In this document: positions 1 to 5,065 of the stretch, one piece after another
How the letters are laid out: each line of letters starts with the position of its first letter
Numbering within the stretch: position 1 is the first letter of the stretch
Source of the DNA: a bacterium
GTDB taxonomy: Bacteria > Desulfobacterota > Binatia > UBA12015
DNA: 5,454 bases
Direction of reading: 5' to 3'
NCBI GenBank assembly: GCA_018970825.1
Contig: JAGWVP010000238.1
Location: 1 to 5,454, forward strand
The notes under the pieces: model-generated
Told to the model about the DNA's origin: nothing
Seen by the model: the letters and a program-made list of their open reading frames with translations, nothing else
Databases searched by the model: none
Position numbers and translations under genes: made by a program

Positions 1-295
1 GGGGGACCAGTGGGGGCTCGTTCGCGACGAAGGCCGTCTCGGGACGGTCGCCGATGCGCTCGGTCGGGAGGCGGCGTGACGAGAGCATCTCCGTGAAGGC
101 GACCGTGCGCGCGCCGGCAGGGAGGTAGGAGGCGACGGTCTGGCGCAGCGCGGTGTGCGAGAGCCCGACCATCGGTGCGGGGAAGACCGGAAAGTCGACC
201 CGGAGCCCCCTCCCCGCGAGCCTGCTCCAGCGCTCCGAAGGGGGAGAGAAGCGGTCGGTCGCGTCGGCCGTGGAGCCGCGCGCGCGCGCTTCCAC
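1..295 (-). CDS. tRNA-dihydrouridine synthase, N-terminal part (runs off left edge)
   Basis: FMN-dependent enzyme that reduces uridine to dihydrouridine in tRNA loops, in the cytoplasm. Ninety-eight residues are visible before the window ends. Residues 36-47 (VFPAPMVGLSH) form the first strand and flavin-proximal loop of the Dus TIM barrel, and residues 68-77 (TEMLSSRRLP) are the TEM motif that follows the second strand. Both are characteristic of the family; the catalytic Cys region lies beyond the left edge. The start is taken as GTG at 293-295, the only ATG/GTG/TTG in frame ahead of the barrel motif. It gives about 35 residues before the first barrel strand, longer than usual, and there is no clear Shine-Dalgarno sequence. 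It lies 5 nt after the stop of the upstream gene at 301-840, so translational coupling is plausible. The family call is firm, the Dus subtype is not determined, and the exact start is uncertain. Confidence 0.88.
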   Translation of the reverse strand, partial: MEARARGSTADATDRFSPPSERWSRLAGRGLRVDFPVFPAPMVGLSHTALRQTVASYLPAGARTVAFTEMLSSRRLPTERIGDRPETAFVANEPPLVP

Positions 296-300
296 GTCGA

Positions 301-840
301 TCAGCGCGCCGGGGCGTCGGGGCCCGCGGTGCTGCGCGAAGAGCGCGATCCCGACCCGGTGGGAACGGTCGCGCGGGAGGACGTCGACTTGAACTTCGAA
401 AGGAGGCTCTCGACGCCCTCGGGCGAGGCGGCCTTGTCGAGCCGTGCTCGCTGCTGGCGGTTGCGGCGCTCCGTCTCCTCGCCCCGCCGGATCGCGGCGT
501 AGTGGTCGGTGAGCGAGCCGTGGATCTGCCCCGTCTGGATGTCGTAGGTGCTCGTGCCGCGGTCGACCAGGTTGTACGGATCGAGGGCAGGATCCCGGAG
601 CGGCAGGCGAGTCGCGTCGTTCAGCGATTTGAACAGGCGCTGGTCGTGGGACGCCTTCGAGAACCGGGAGATCCCCATTCCGCGGTCGGGGTGGAGGACG
701 ACGTCGGGAGGCATGCGCCGCTTGCTCCGGGCCTCGGCGGGGCCGCTCGCAGCGGCGAGGAGGGCCGCGATCGCGAGAAGGATCGCGATCCCGGCGGGTC
801 CGGGTCCGGACCGGTCGTGGCGGGCACGGCGGTGCATCAC
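301..840 (-). CDS. secreted protein of unknown function
   Basis: No family recognised. The protein is 179 residues from GTG 838-840, or 178 from the adjacent ATG at 835-837. A GAGGT Shine-Dalgarno at 851-855 is 10 nt from the GTG and 13 nt from the ATG, which slightly favours the GTG. Numbered from the ATG, there is an Arg/His-rich n-region (2-9), a hydrophobic core (about 16-31, GIAILLAIAALLAAAS) and an AEA cleavage site after residue 36. This is a typical Sec signal peptide, so export to the periplasm or beyond is inferred. The mature part is basic and hydrophilic, with no cysteine (so not a lipoprotein) and no second membrane segment. A central stretch rich in Asp, Tyr, Gln and His (about 75-115) looks folded; the last 40 residues are Ser/Thr/Gly/Arg-rich and probably disordered. 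Mixed amino-acid use and high GC at third positions support a real gene over the Arg-rich frame opposite. It is followed closely by the Dus gene on the same strand. Confidence 0.72.
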   Translation of the reverse strand: MMHRRARHDRSGPGPAGIAILLAIAALLAAASGPAEARSKRRMPPDVVLHPDRGMGISRFSKASHDQRLFKSLNDATRLPLRDPALDPYNLVDRGTSTYDIQTGQIHGSLTDHYAAIRRGEETERRNRQQRARLDKAASPEGVESLLSKFKSTSSRATVPTGSGSRSSRSTAGPDAPAR

Positions 841-850
841 GGGTCACGAT

Positions 851-855
851 ACCTC
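851..855 (-). promoter_or_regulatory. ribosome binding site of the secreted-protein gene
   Basis: GAGGT on the minus strand, 10 nt before the GTG at 838-840 and 13 nt before the ATG at 835-837. It is the only purine-rich Shine-Dalgarno-like match there. The spacing is a little long for either start but better for the GTG. Confidence 0.4.
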
Positions 856-884
856 GACGCCGTCGCCGGCGCGACCCCTTCGAT

Positions 885-912
885 CCGCGGTCGGGGGCTG
901 CCCCGACCCCGG
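885..912. repeat. 12-nt-arm inverted repeat / hairpin
   Basis: The left arm 885-896 (CCGCGGTCGGGG) and right arm 901-912 (CCCCGACCCCGG) are reverse complements except for one C-C mismatch (888/909), around a 4-nt GCTG loop. The inner 8 bp (889-896 with 901-908) are perfect. It sits between the divergent genes, so it could be a dimeric repressor or activator site or an RNA hairpin in the leader of the FIST operon. There is no T-run on either side, which argues against an intrinsic terminator. The structure is seen directly; a function is not shown. Confidence 0.5.
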
Positions 913-953
913 GGCCGTTGCCCGTGCCGCTTCCGAATGGCAACACCCCCGGC

Positions 954-2120
954 ATGATCCGGGTCTCCTGCGGCGGGTCGCGCCTCCCCGACGGCGCCGA
1001 CGCCGCCCGGGAGGTCGCCCTGGGGGCGGGTCGCGGGCTCGGCCGGGACCGGGCGCGCGCGGCGATCTTCTTCGCCACCTCCGACCACGGGCCGGCTCTC
1101 GGTCGCTTCGAGACGGCCCTGCGCGCGGCGACGGGGGCAACGTCGATCGTCGGCTGCAGCGCCTCCGGCGTGGTGTGGCCCGGGGGCGAAGCCGAGCGCG
1201 GGCCCGCCGTCGCGGCGGTCGCGATCGCGGGCGACTTCGAGGTGCGGCGGTTCTTCGTGCCGTGCCTGCGGGGTCGCGCCGAGGAGGCCGGTCGCGAGAT
1301 CGGTCGCGAGGCCGCGCTGCTCGAGAGCGGTCCGAAGTCGATCCTGCTGCTCGCCGACAGCTACGCGCTCGCTCCCGACGAACTGCTGGCCGGCATCGCG
1401 GCCCTCGCTCCCGACGCGGCCGTCGTGGGGGCCGGAGCCACCGAGTCGACGCAGACCGGGGAGACCAGGGTCGTGGCGGGCGGGCGCTGCTCGCCCAACG
1501 CGGTGGCGGGGCTCGCGATCGGCGGCATTCGGCTTCGGACCCGCGTGAGTTCGTCCTGCTCGATCGTGGGCGAGTGGCGGACGGTGACCGCGAGCGCGGG
1601 AAACCGGATTCTCGAACTCGACGGGAGGCCGGCGTTGCCGGCCTGGCTCGAATGTCTCCCGGGGAGCCTCCGCGACGAGATGCGCGACGGCCTTCGCGCG
1701 ACGCTCGCCGCGCTGGCTCCGCCCGGCGACGCCGTGTCGCCGGTGGAGTCCCGCGTCGTACGCCCCATCCTCGGCGCGGACCCGCGCGACGACTCGATCC
1801 TGGTCGGTGACGAGGTGCTGCCCGGTACGCGCTTCGCGGTCGCCGTGCGCGATGCCGCCGTCGCTCGCGAGTCGCTCGACGCCGATCTCGAGCGCTTCCG
1901 CGAGGACGGCCCGGAGGTCGCCGGGGCGCTCTATTTCGCGGGGGCCGAGCGCGGCGAGTCCCTGTTCGGGCATCCCGACGTCGAGTCGGCCTACCTCGCC
2001 CGGGGACTCGGCGATACGCCGGCCGCCGGGCTGTTCTGCGGCGCGGAGTTCGCGCCGCTCGACGGTCGCAACCGCTTTCACCAGCATGCAGGCGTCCTGG
2101 TCGGCCTCGAACGAGGCTGA
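954..2120 (+). CDS. stand-alone FIST sensory-domain protein
   Basis: FIST (F-box and intracellular signal transduction) domains are thought to bind small ligands in the cytoplasm, usually attached to kinases, cyclases or chemoreceptors. This 388-residue protein consists only of FIST_N (about 35-190) and FIST_C (about 210-380). Seen directly: the FIST_N core IVGCSASGVV (65-74), the linker-strand pattern TVTASAGNRILELDG (210-224, like the family's '..gn.i.elDg.pA'), and FIST_C with ALYFAGAERG (325-334), LFGHPDVES (337-345) and AAGLFCGAEFAPL (357-369), matching the 'plaGFfc.GEigP' signature. The Cys usual in the 'C..RG' part is replaced by Ala or Gly here. There is no signal peptide, membrane segment or output domain. 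The ATG at 954 is chosen because it puts the first strand close to the start; no Shine-Dalgarno is evident, and an in-frame TTG at 918 is a weaker alternative. It is the first gene of a four-gene operon, 20 bp before gloB. Ligand and role are unknown. Confidence 0.85.
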   Translation: MIRVSCGGSRLPDGADAAREVALGAGRGLGRDRARAAIFFATSDHGPALGRFETALRAATGATSIVGCSASGVVWPGGEAERGPAVAAVAIAGDFEVRRFFVPCLRGRAEEAGREIGREAALLESGPKSILLLADSYALAPDELLAGIAALAPDAAVVGAGATESTQTGETRVVAGGRCSPNAVAGLAIGGIRLRTRVSSSCSIVGEWRTVTASAGNRILELDGRPALPAWLECLPGSLRDEMRDGLRATLAALAPPGDAVSPVESRVVRPILGADPRDDSILVGDEVLPGTRFAVAVRDAAVARESLDADLERFREDGPEVAGALYFAGAERGESLFGHPDVESAYLARGLGDTPAAGLFCGAEFAPLDGRNRFHQHAGVLVGLERG

Positions 2121-2128
2121 GCGACGCC

Positions 2129-2135
2129 GAGGGGG
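2129..2135 (+). promoter_or_regulatory. ribosome binding site of gloB (decides TTG start)
   Basis: GAGGGGG lies 5 nt ahead of the TTG at 2141-2143, just after the FIST stop codon. With the conserved N-terminus of the encoded protein, it fixes TTG as the start. Confidence 0.6.
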
Positions 2136-2140
2136 TCATC

Positions 2141-2914
2141 TTGCGCATCGTTCCGGTCCCGGTCCTGCAGGACAACTACAGCTGGCTCGTCGTCGACGAG
2201 GCCGAGCGCACCGCCGCGATCGTCGATTGCGCCGAGGTGCCGCCCGTCCTCGAAGCGGCTCGCGCGGAGGGCGTCCGGGTGACGGCGGTGCTCTCGACGC
2301 ACCACCACTTCGACCACGTCGGCGGCAACGAGGAGCTCGCTCGCACGACGGCGGTGCGGGTCTACGGCAACGCCGACGACGCCTCGCGCATCCCGGCCCT
2401 GACCGACGGCGTGCGGTCGGGCGATCGCGTCCACCTCGGGAACTCGGTCGCCGAGGTCGTGTTCATCCCGGCCCACACGAGCGGACACATCGCCTACCAC
2501 TTCGCGAAGGAGCGGGTCGTGTTCACCGGCGACACCCTGTTCGCGGCCGGCTGCGGCCGCCTCTTCGAGGGGGATCCCGGGCAGATGATGGCGTCCCTCG
2601 GTCGACTGGCGTCGCTCCCCGACGACACGCGCGTCTACTGCGGTCACGAGTACACGGTGCGCAACCTCGAGTTCGCGGCGATGCTCGAGCCCGGCAACCG
2701 GGCGATCGCCGACAAGCTCGCCTGGGCGCGCGCCTGCCGCGCCGAGGGGCGTCCGACCGTCCCGACGACGCTCGCCTCGGAGCGTGCGACGAACCCCTTC
2801 CTGCGCTGGTCGAGCCCGGAACTGCGCGCGTCGGTCCGGGAGCGCTGTCCCGAAGCGGGCGACGACGACCTCGCGATCTTCGCCTGCACGAGACGCCTCA
2901 AGGACTCGTTTTGA
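2141..2914 (+). CDS. gloB: hydroxyacylglutathione hydrolase (glyoxalase II)
   Basis: Cytoplasmic binuclear metallo-hydrolase that splits S-D-lactoylglutathione into D-lactate and glutathione, the second step of methylglyoxal detoxification. At 257 residues it has the length of E. coli and human enzymes. All metal ligands are visible: STHHHFDH (52-59; H54, H56, D58, H59), H112 in AHTSGHI (111-117), D131 in GDTLFAAGCGRLFEG (130-144) and H169 in CGHEYT (167-172). The alpha-helical C-terminal domain ends with NPFLR (218-222) and RRLKDSF (251-257), the basic glutathione-binding tail that separates true glyoxalase II from other MBL-fold hydrolases. The start is TTG, supported by a GAGGGGG 5 nt upstream and by the family N-terminus (IVPVPVLQDNYSW). 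The stop overlaps the next gene's start (TTGA). No glyoxalase I is in the window. Its place between a FIST gene and CoA-ester genes leaves open another thioester as substrate, but the sequence itself is orthodox. Confidence 0.93.
   Translation: MRIVPVPVLQDNYSWLVVDEAERTAAIVDCAEVPPVLEAARAEGVRVTAVLSTHHHFDHVGGNEELARTTAVRVYGNADDASRIPALTDGVRSGDRVHLGNSVAEVVFIPAHTSGHIAYHFAKERVVFTGDTLFAAGCGRLFEGDPGQMMASLGRLASLPDDTRVYCGHEYTVRNLEFAAMLEPGNRAIADKLAWARACRAEGRPTVPTTLASERATNPFLRWSSPELRASVRERCPEAGDDDLAIFACTRRLKDSF
2900..2904 (+). promoter_or_regulatory. ribosome binding site of the CoA-transferase-family gene (decides TTG start)
   Basis: AAGGA inside the last codons of gloB, 6 nt ahead of the TTG at 2911-2913. 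The TTG shares its last two bases with the gloB TGA, so termination and re-initiation are probably coupled. Confidence 0.55.
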
Positions 2915-4224
2915 GCGTCTCCCCGCCTCGCGTCGACGGACCGGGTGCCGTCGCACGGATCCCTGCGGGGGCGCGGGTCCTGCTGCCGCACGGGTGCATC
3001 GAGCCGCACTCGGTCTTCGACGCGATCGGAGCCTCGACGGGAGATCCGACCCGCCCGCCGCGCCTCTACGCGGGACTCCATTTCGGCTCGTACGGCTTCC
3101 TGGGCGATCGTCGGGACGACGCCGAGCCGGCATTCGGCGGACTCTCCGCGGGATGGCGATTCGTCACCTGGCAGGTCGGCCCGGCGATCCGCCGGGCGAT
3201 GTCCCGCGGGCGGATCGGCTTCCTGCCGGCGCGTTTCCGGGACCTGCCGCGGCTCTTCGGGACCGGCGGCCCGCTCGCCGCCGAGGTCGTCGTGCTCCAG
3301 TGCGCGCCCCCGCGCGGCGACGTCGTGAACCTCGGCATCTCCTGCTCGATCTTCCCGGCCGCGATCGAGGCGGCGAAGCTCGTCGTGGCGGAGATCCATC
3401 CCGACATGCCCTGGACGCGGGGCTCGACCGAGATCCCGCTGTCGCGGATCGGCCTCGTGACCGACGCGACCCGACCGCTCTGCACGCTCGCCCGCTCGGA
3501 GCCAGACGACGTCGACCGGGCGATCGTCGAATGCGTCCTCGGACTCGTGCCGGAGGGCGCCTGGGTCCAGCTCGGCGTCGGCGCGGTCCCCGACTGCATC
3601 CTCGCGCGGCTCGCGGACGTGCCGGGGGTCCGGCTCCACTCCGGCATGCTGACGGACGGGCTCGTCGACTTCCTCGACCGGGCCGGGCCCGGGACCCGCG
3701 TCGTGACCGGCGAGCTCGAGGGTTCGCTCGACCTCTACCGGCGGGCCGCGTCGGATCCGCGCGTCGAGCTCCGGGCCACGACGCTCATCCACGACGTTCC
3801 GCACCTGGGATCGCTCGAGCGCTTCGTCTCGATCAACTCGGCGCTCGAGGTCGATCTTTCCGGGCAGGTGAACGGAGAGGCGATCGACGGCGTGCAGGTG
3901 AGCGGGGTCGGGGGGAGTCTGGATTTCGTCGAAGCCGCCCGGTACTCGCCGGGCGGCATGTCGATCGTCGCACTCCGTTCGACCGCGCGCGGGCGGTCGC
4001 GCATCGTGGCCCGGCTCGCCGAGGGGACTCCGGTCTCGGTCCCGCGGTTCGCGGTCGACGTGGTGGTCACCGAACACGGGGTCGCGCGCCTCGCGGGTCT
4101 CGACCTCGAACAGCGGGCGCGGGCGCTGGTCGGGATCGCGGCCCCGGAGGCGAGGCGTGATCTCGCGGAAGCCTTCGAGCGGAGGTCGCGGGGCGGTTCG
4201 CCCCGGGAGGGAAGAGATGCCTGA
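2911..4224 (+). CDS. acetyl-CoA hydrolase / 4-hydroxybutyrate CoA-transferase family protein lacking the usual catalytic Glu
   Basis: Family I-type CoA-transferases and acyl-CoA hydrolases move or release CoA through a glutamyl-CoA intermediate. At 437 residues this is the size of the clostridial 4-hydroxybutyrate CoA-transferase (438). Domain order is as expected. N-terminal domain: ARVLLPHGCIEPHSV (21-35), NLGISCSIFPAAIEAAK (140-156). C-terminal domain: WVQLGVGAVPDCIL (218-231), INSALEVDLSGQVN (308-321), QVSGVGGSLDF (329-339), SIVALRSTA (351-359), VVVTEHGVARLAG (384-396), RARALVGIAAPEAR (402-415). Odd: where relatives read H-S/T-E-M, with the active-site Glu, this protein reads HSGM (243-246), so Gly245 replaces the Glu. 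The family's GVGGQ is also GVGGS. The TTG start overlaps the gloB stop by 4 bp and has AAGGA upstream; it reproduces the family's N-terminal length. The 3' end overlaps the next gene by 8 bp. Fold is certain; the reaction and acyl substrate are not. Confidence 0.88.
   Translation: MSVSPPRVDGPGAVARIPAGARVLLPHGCIEPHSVFDAIGASTGDPTRPPRLYAGLHFGSYGFLGDRRDDAEPAFGGLSAGWRFVTWQVGPAIRRAMSRGRIGFLPARFRDLPRLFGTGGPLAAEVVVLQCAPPRGDVVNLGISCSIFPAAIEAAKLVVAEIHPDMPWTRGSTEIPLSRIGLVTDATRPLCTLARSEPDDVDRAIVECVLGLVPEGAWVQLGVGAVPDCILARLADVPGVRLHSGMLTDGLVDFLDRAGPGTRVVTGELEGSLDLYRRAASDPRVELRATTLIHDVPHLGSLERFVSINSALEVDLSGQVNGEAIDGVQVSGVGGSLDFVEAARYSPGGMSIVALRSTARGRSRIVARLAEGTPVSVPRFAVDVVVTEHGVARLAGLDLEQRARALVGIAAPEARRDLAEAFERRSRGGSPREGRDA
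4205..4210 (+). promoter_or_regulatory. ribosome binding site of the crotonase-family gene (decides ATG start)
   Basis: GGGAGG, 6 nt before the ATG at 4217-4219 and inside the end of the preceding gene. This strong site selects ATG 4217 over in-frame upstream codons that would only extend into the previous gene. Confidence 0.6.
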
Positions 4225-4987
4225 GATCGAGCTGACCCGGAAGGACGGCGTCGCGACGCTGCTCGTGAATCGCGCCGAGCGCCGCAACGCGCTCTCCTCG
4301 CCGATGATGGCCGAGATGGCCCGCCTGGTCGCCGAGGTCGATCGGGACGAGTCGGTTCGCGTGCTGGTGCTGACGGGGGCCGGCAAGGTCTTCTGCTCCG
4401 GGCTCGACCTGGGAGCGATGGGCCTGACCCCGGGCGAGCCCGCGCTCGAGCGGGAACTCGTCGACCGTGTGCTCCTGCCGCTCGACCGCCTCTCGAAGCC
4501 GACCATCGCGGCGATGAACGGCGACGCGTTGGCCGGAGGTCTCGAGCTCGGACTGCACTGCGACGTGCGGCTCGCGGTGCCGACGGCCCGTTTCGGGATG
4601 CCGGTCGCGAAGATCGGCATCGTCGTGCCCTACCCGCTCCTGTTGAAGCTGGTCGACCTGGTCGGGCCGGCGACGACGAGCGAACTCCTGTTCACCGGCG
4701 AGCCGATGTCGGCGGACCGTGCGTACTCGCTCGCGATGGTGAATCGGCTGGTCGCACCGGAGTCGCTGCTCGAGGAGGCGCACCGGATGGCTGCGACGAT
4801 CGCGGGCAACGCGCCCCTGGCCGTGCGCGCGATGAAGCGGGCGATTCTCGCCGGCCGCTCGCAGCGGCAGTGGGATCCTCCGGAGGAGGTTCGTCGGCTC
4901 TACGACGAGGCGCGCTCGAGCGAGGACGCGCGCGAGGGCATCGCCGCGATCAACGAGAAGCGGCGCCCGGCGTTTCGCGGCAAGTGA
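4217..4987 (+). CDS. enoyl-CoA hydratase/isomerase (crotonase) family protein
   Basis: Crotonase-fold enzymes act on acyl-CoA thioesters in the cytoplasm, stabilising an enolate in an oxyanion hole. The protein has 256 residues, a normal length. Visible landmarks: the N-terminal strand with VNRAERRNALS (17-27), the CoA/oxyanion segment KVFCSGLDLGAM (57-68), the second oxyanion segment AMNGDALAGGLELGLHCD (99-116), and the C-terminal helical trimerisation tail with SSEDAREGIAAINEKRRPAF (234-253). Glu110 matches Glu144 of rat mitochondrial hydratase. Twenty residues on, where that enzyme has Glu164 (FGQPE), this protein has Val130 (FGMPV), and the following family motif GTIPGAGG is GIVVPYPL. A standard syn-hydratase needs both glutamates, and the simple delta3-delta2 isomerase mechanism relies on the second, so the true reaction is open. 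Last gene of the operon, starting within the end of the CoA-transferase-family gene. Confidence 0.9.
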   Translation: MPEIELTRKDGVATLLVNRAERRNALSSPMMAEMARLVAEVDRDESVRVLVLTGAGKVFCSGLDLGAMGLTPGEPALERELVDRVLLPLDRLSKPTIAAMNGDALAGGLELGLHCDVRLAVPTARFGMPVAKIGIVVPYPLLLKLVDLVGPATTSELLFTGEPMSADRAYSLAMVNRLVAPESLLEEAHRMAATIAGNAPLAVRAMKRAILAGRSQRQWDPPEEVRRLYDEARSSEDAREGIAAINEKRRPAFRGK

Positions 4988-4994
4988 GCCTCCG

Positions 4995-5062
4995 CGCCCG
5001 GCGGGCGGCTCGGGCGGTGGTCGCGGCCGCGGACACCGCCGCGAAGGCCTCGGGTTCGCCCG
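4995..5062. terminator. possible hairpins in the convergent gap
   Basis: The 78-bp gap between the operon end (4987) and the converging gene end (5066) contains three inverted repeats: CGCCCG/CGGGCG at 4995-5007, a 7-bp stem GGCGGTG/CACCGCC (5013-5019 with 5034-5040) whose loop holds the palindrome CGCGGCCGCG, and CGGG-TTCG-CCCG at 5051-5062. None has a T-run on either strand, so they are not classic intrinsic terminators. They might slow transcription from both sides, or be chance structures in GC-rich DNA. Confidence 0.25.
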
Positions 5063-5065
5063 GCG

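Larger units (their letters stand above)
841..953. promoter_or_regulatory. divergent intergenic region between secreted protein and FIST operon
   Basis: This 113-bp gap must hold the promoter of the minus-strand pair and probably that of the plus-strand operon. No convincing -35/-10 pair could be read by eye on either strand, as is common at this GC content. The one clear element is the inverted repeat at 885-912, annotated separately. If the FIST gene started at the TTG at 918 instead of the ATG at 954, the gap would shrink to 77 bp. Confidence 0.5.

Noticed and set aside
277..289. Alternating CG tract that might form Z-DNA
   Set aside because: Thirteen bases of alternating C and G is explained by Ala-Arg codons in GC-rich coding sequence and has no supporting context.
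175..957. Plus-strand open frames opposite the secreted-protein gene
   Set aside because: The minus-strand frame has a signal peptide, a ribosome site and balanced composition; the plus-strand frames have neither motifs nor a plausible start context.
837..2087. Long open frames on the minus strand opposite the FIST gene
   Set aside because: They are Arg/Gly/Pro-rich antisense shadows typical of GC-rich coding DNA and show no family motif, while the plus strand carries clear FIST signatures.
1807..2910. Upstream extension of the CoA-transferase-family frame through gloB and the end of the FIST gene
   Set aside because: The frame stays open, but the translation is Arg/Ser-rich shadow sequence. 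The family N-terminus and a Shine-Dalgarno place the start at TTG 2911.
2644..4620. A 658-codon open frame on the minus strand opposite gloB, the CoA-transferase-family and crotonase-family genes
   Set aside because: It spans three well-supported genes, is rich in Arg, Asp and Pro, and has no recognisable domain; stop codons are simply rare antisense to GC-rich genes.
5051..5062. CGGG-TTCG-CCCG as a stable UUCG tetraloop terminator
   Set aside because: The loop is closed by G-C rather than the stabilising C(UUCG)G arrangement, the stem is only 4 bp, and no T-run follows on either strand.
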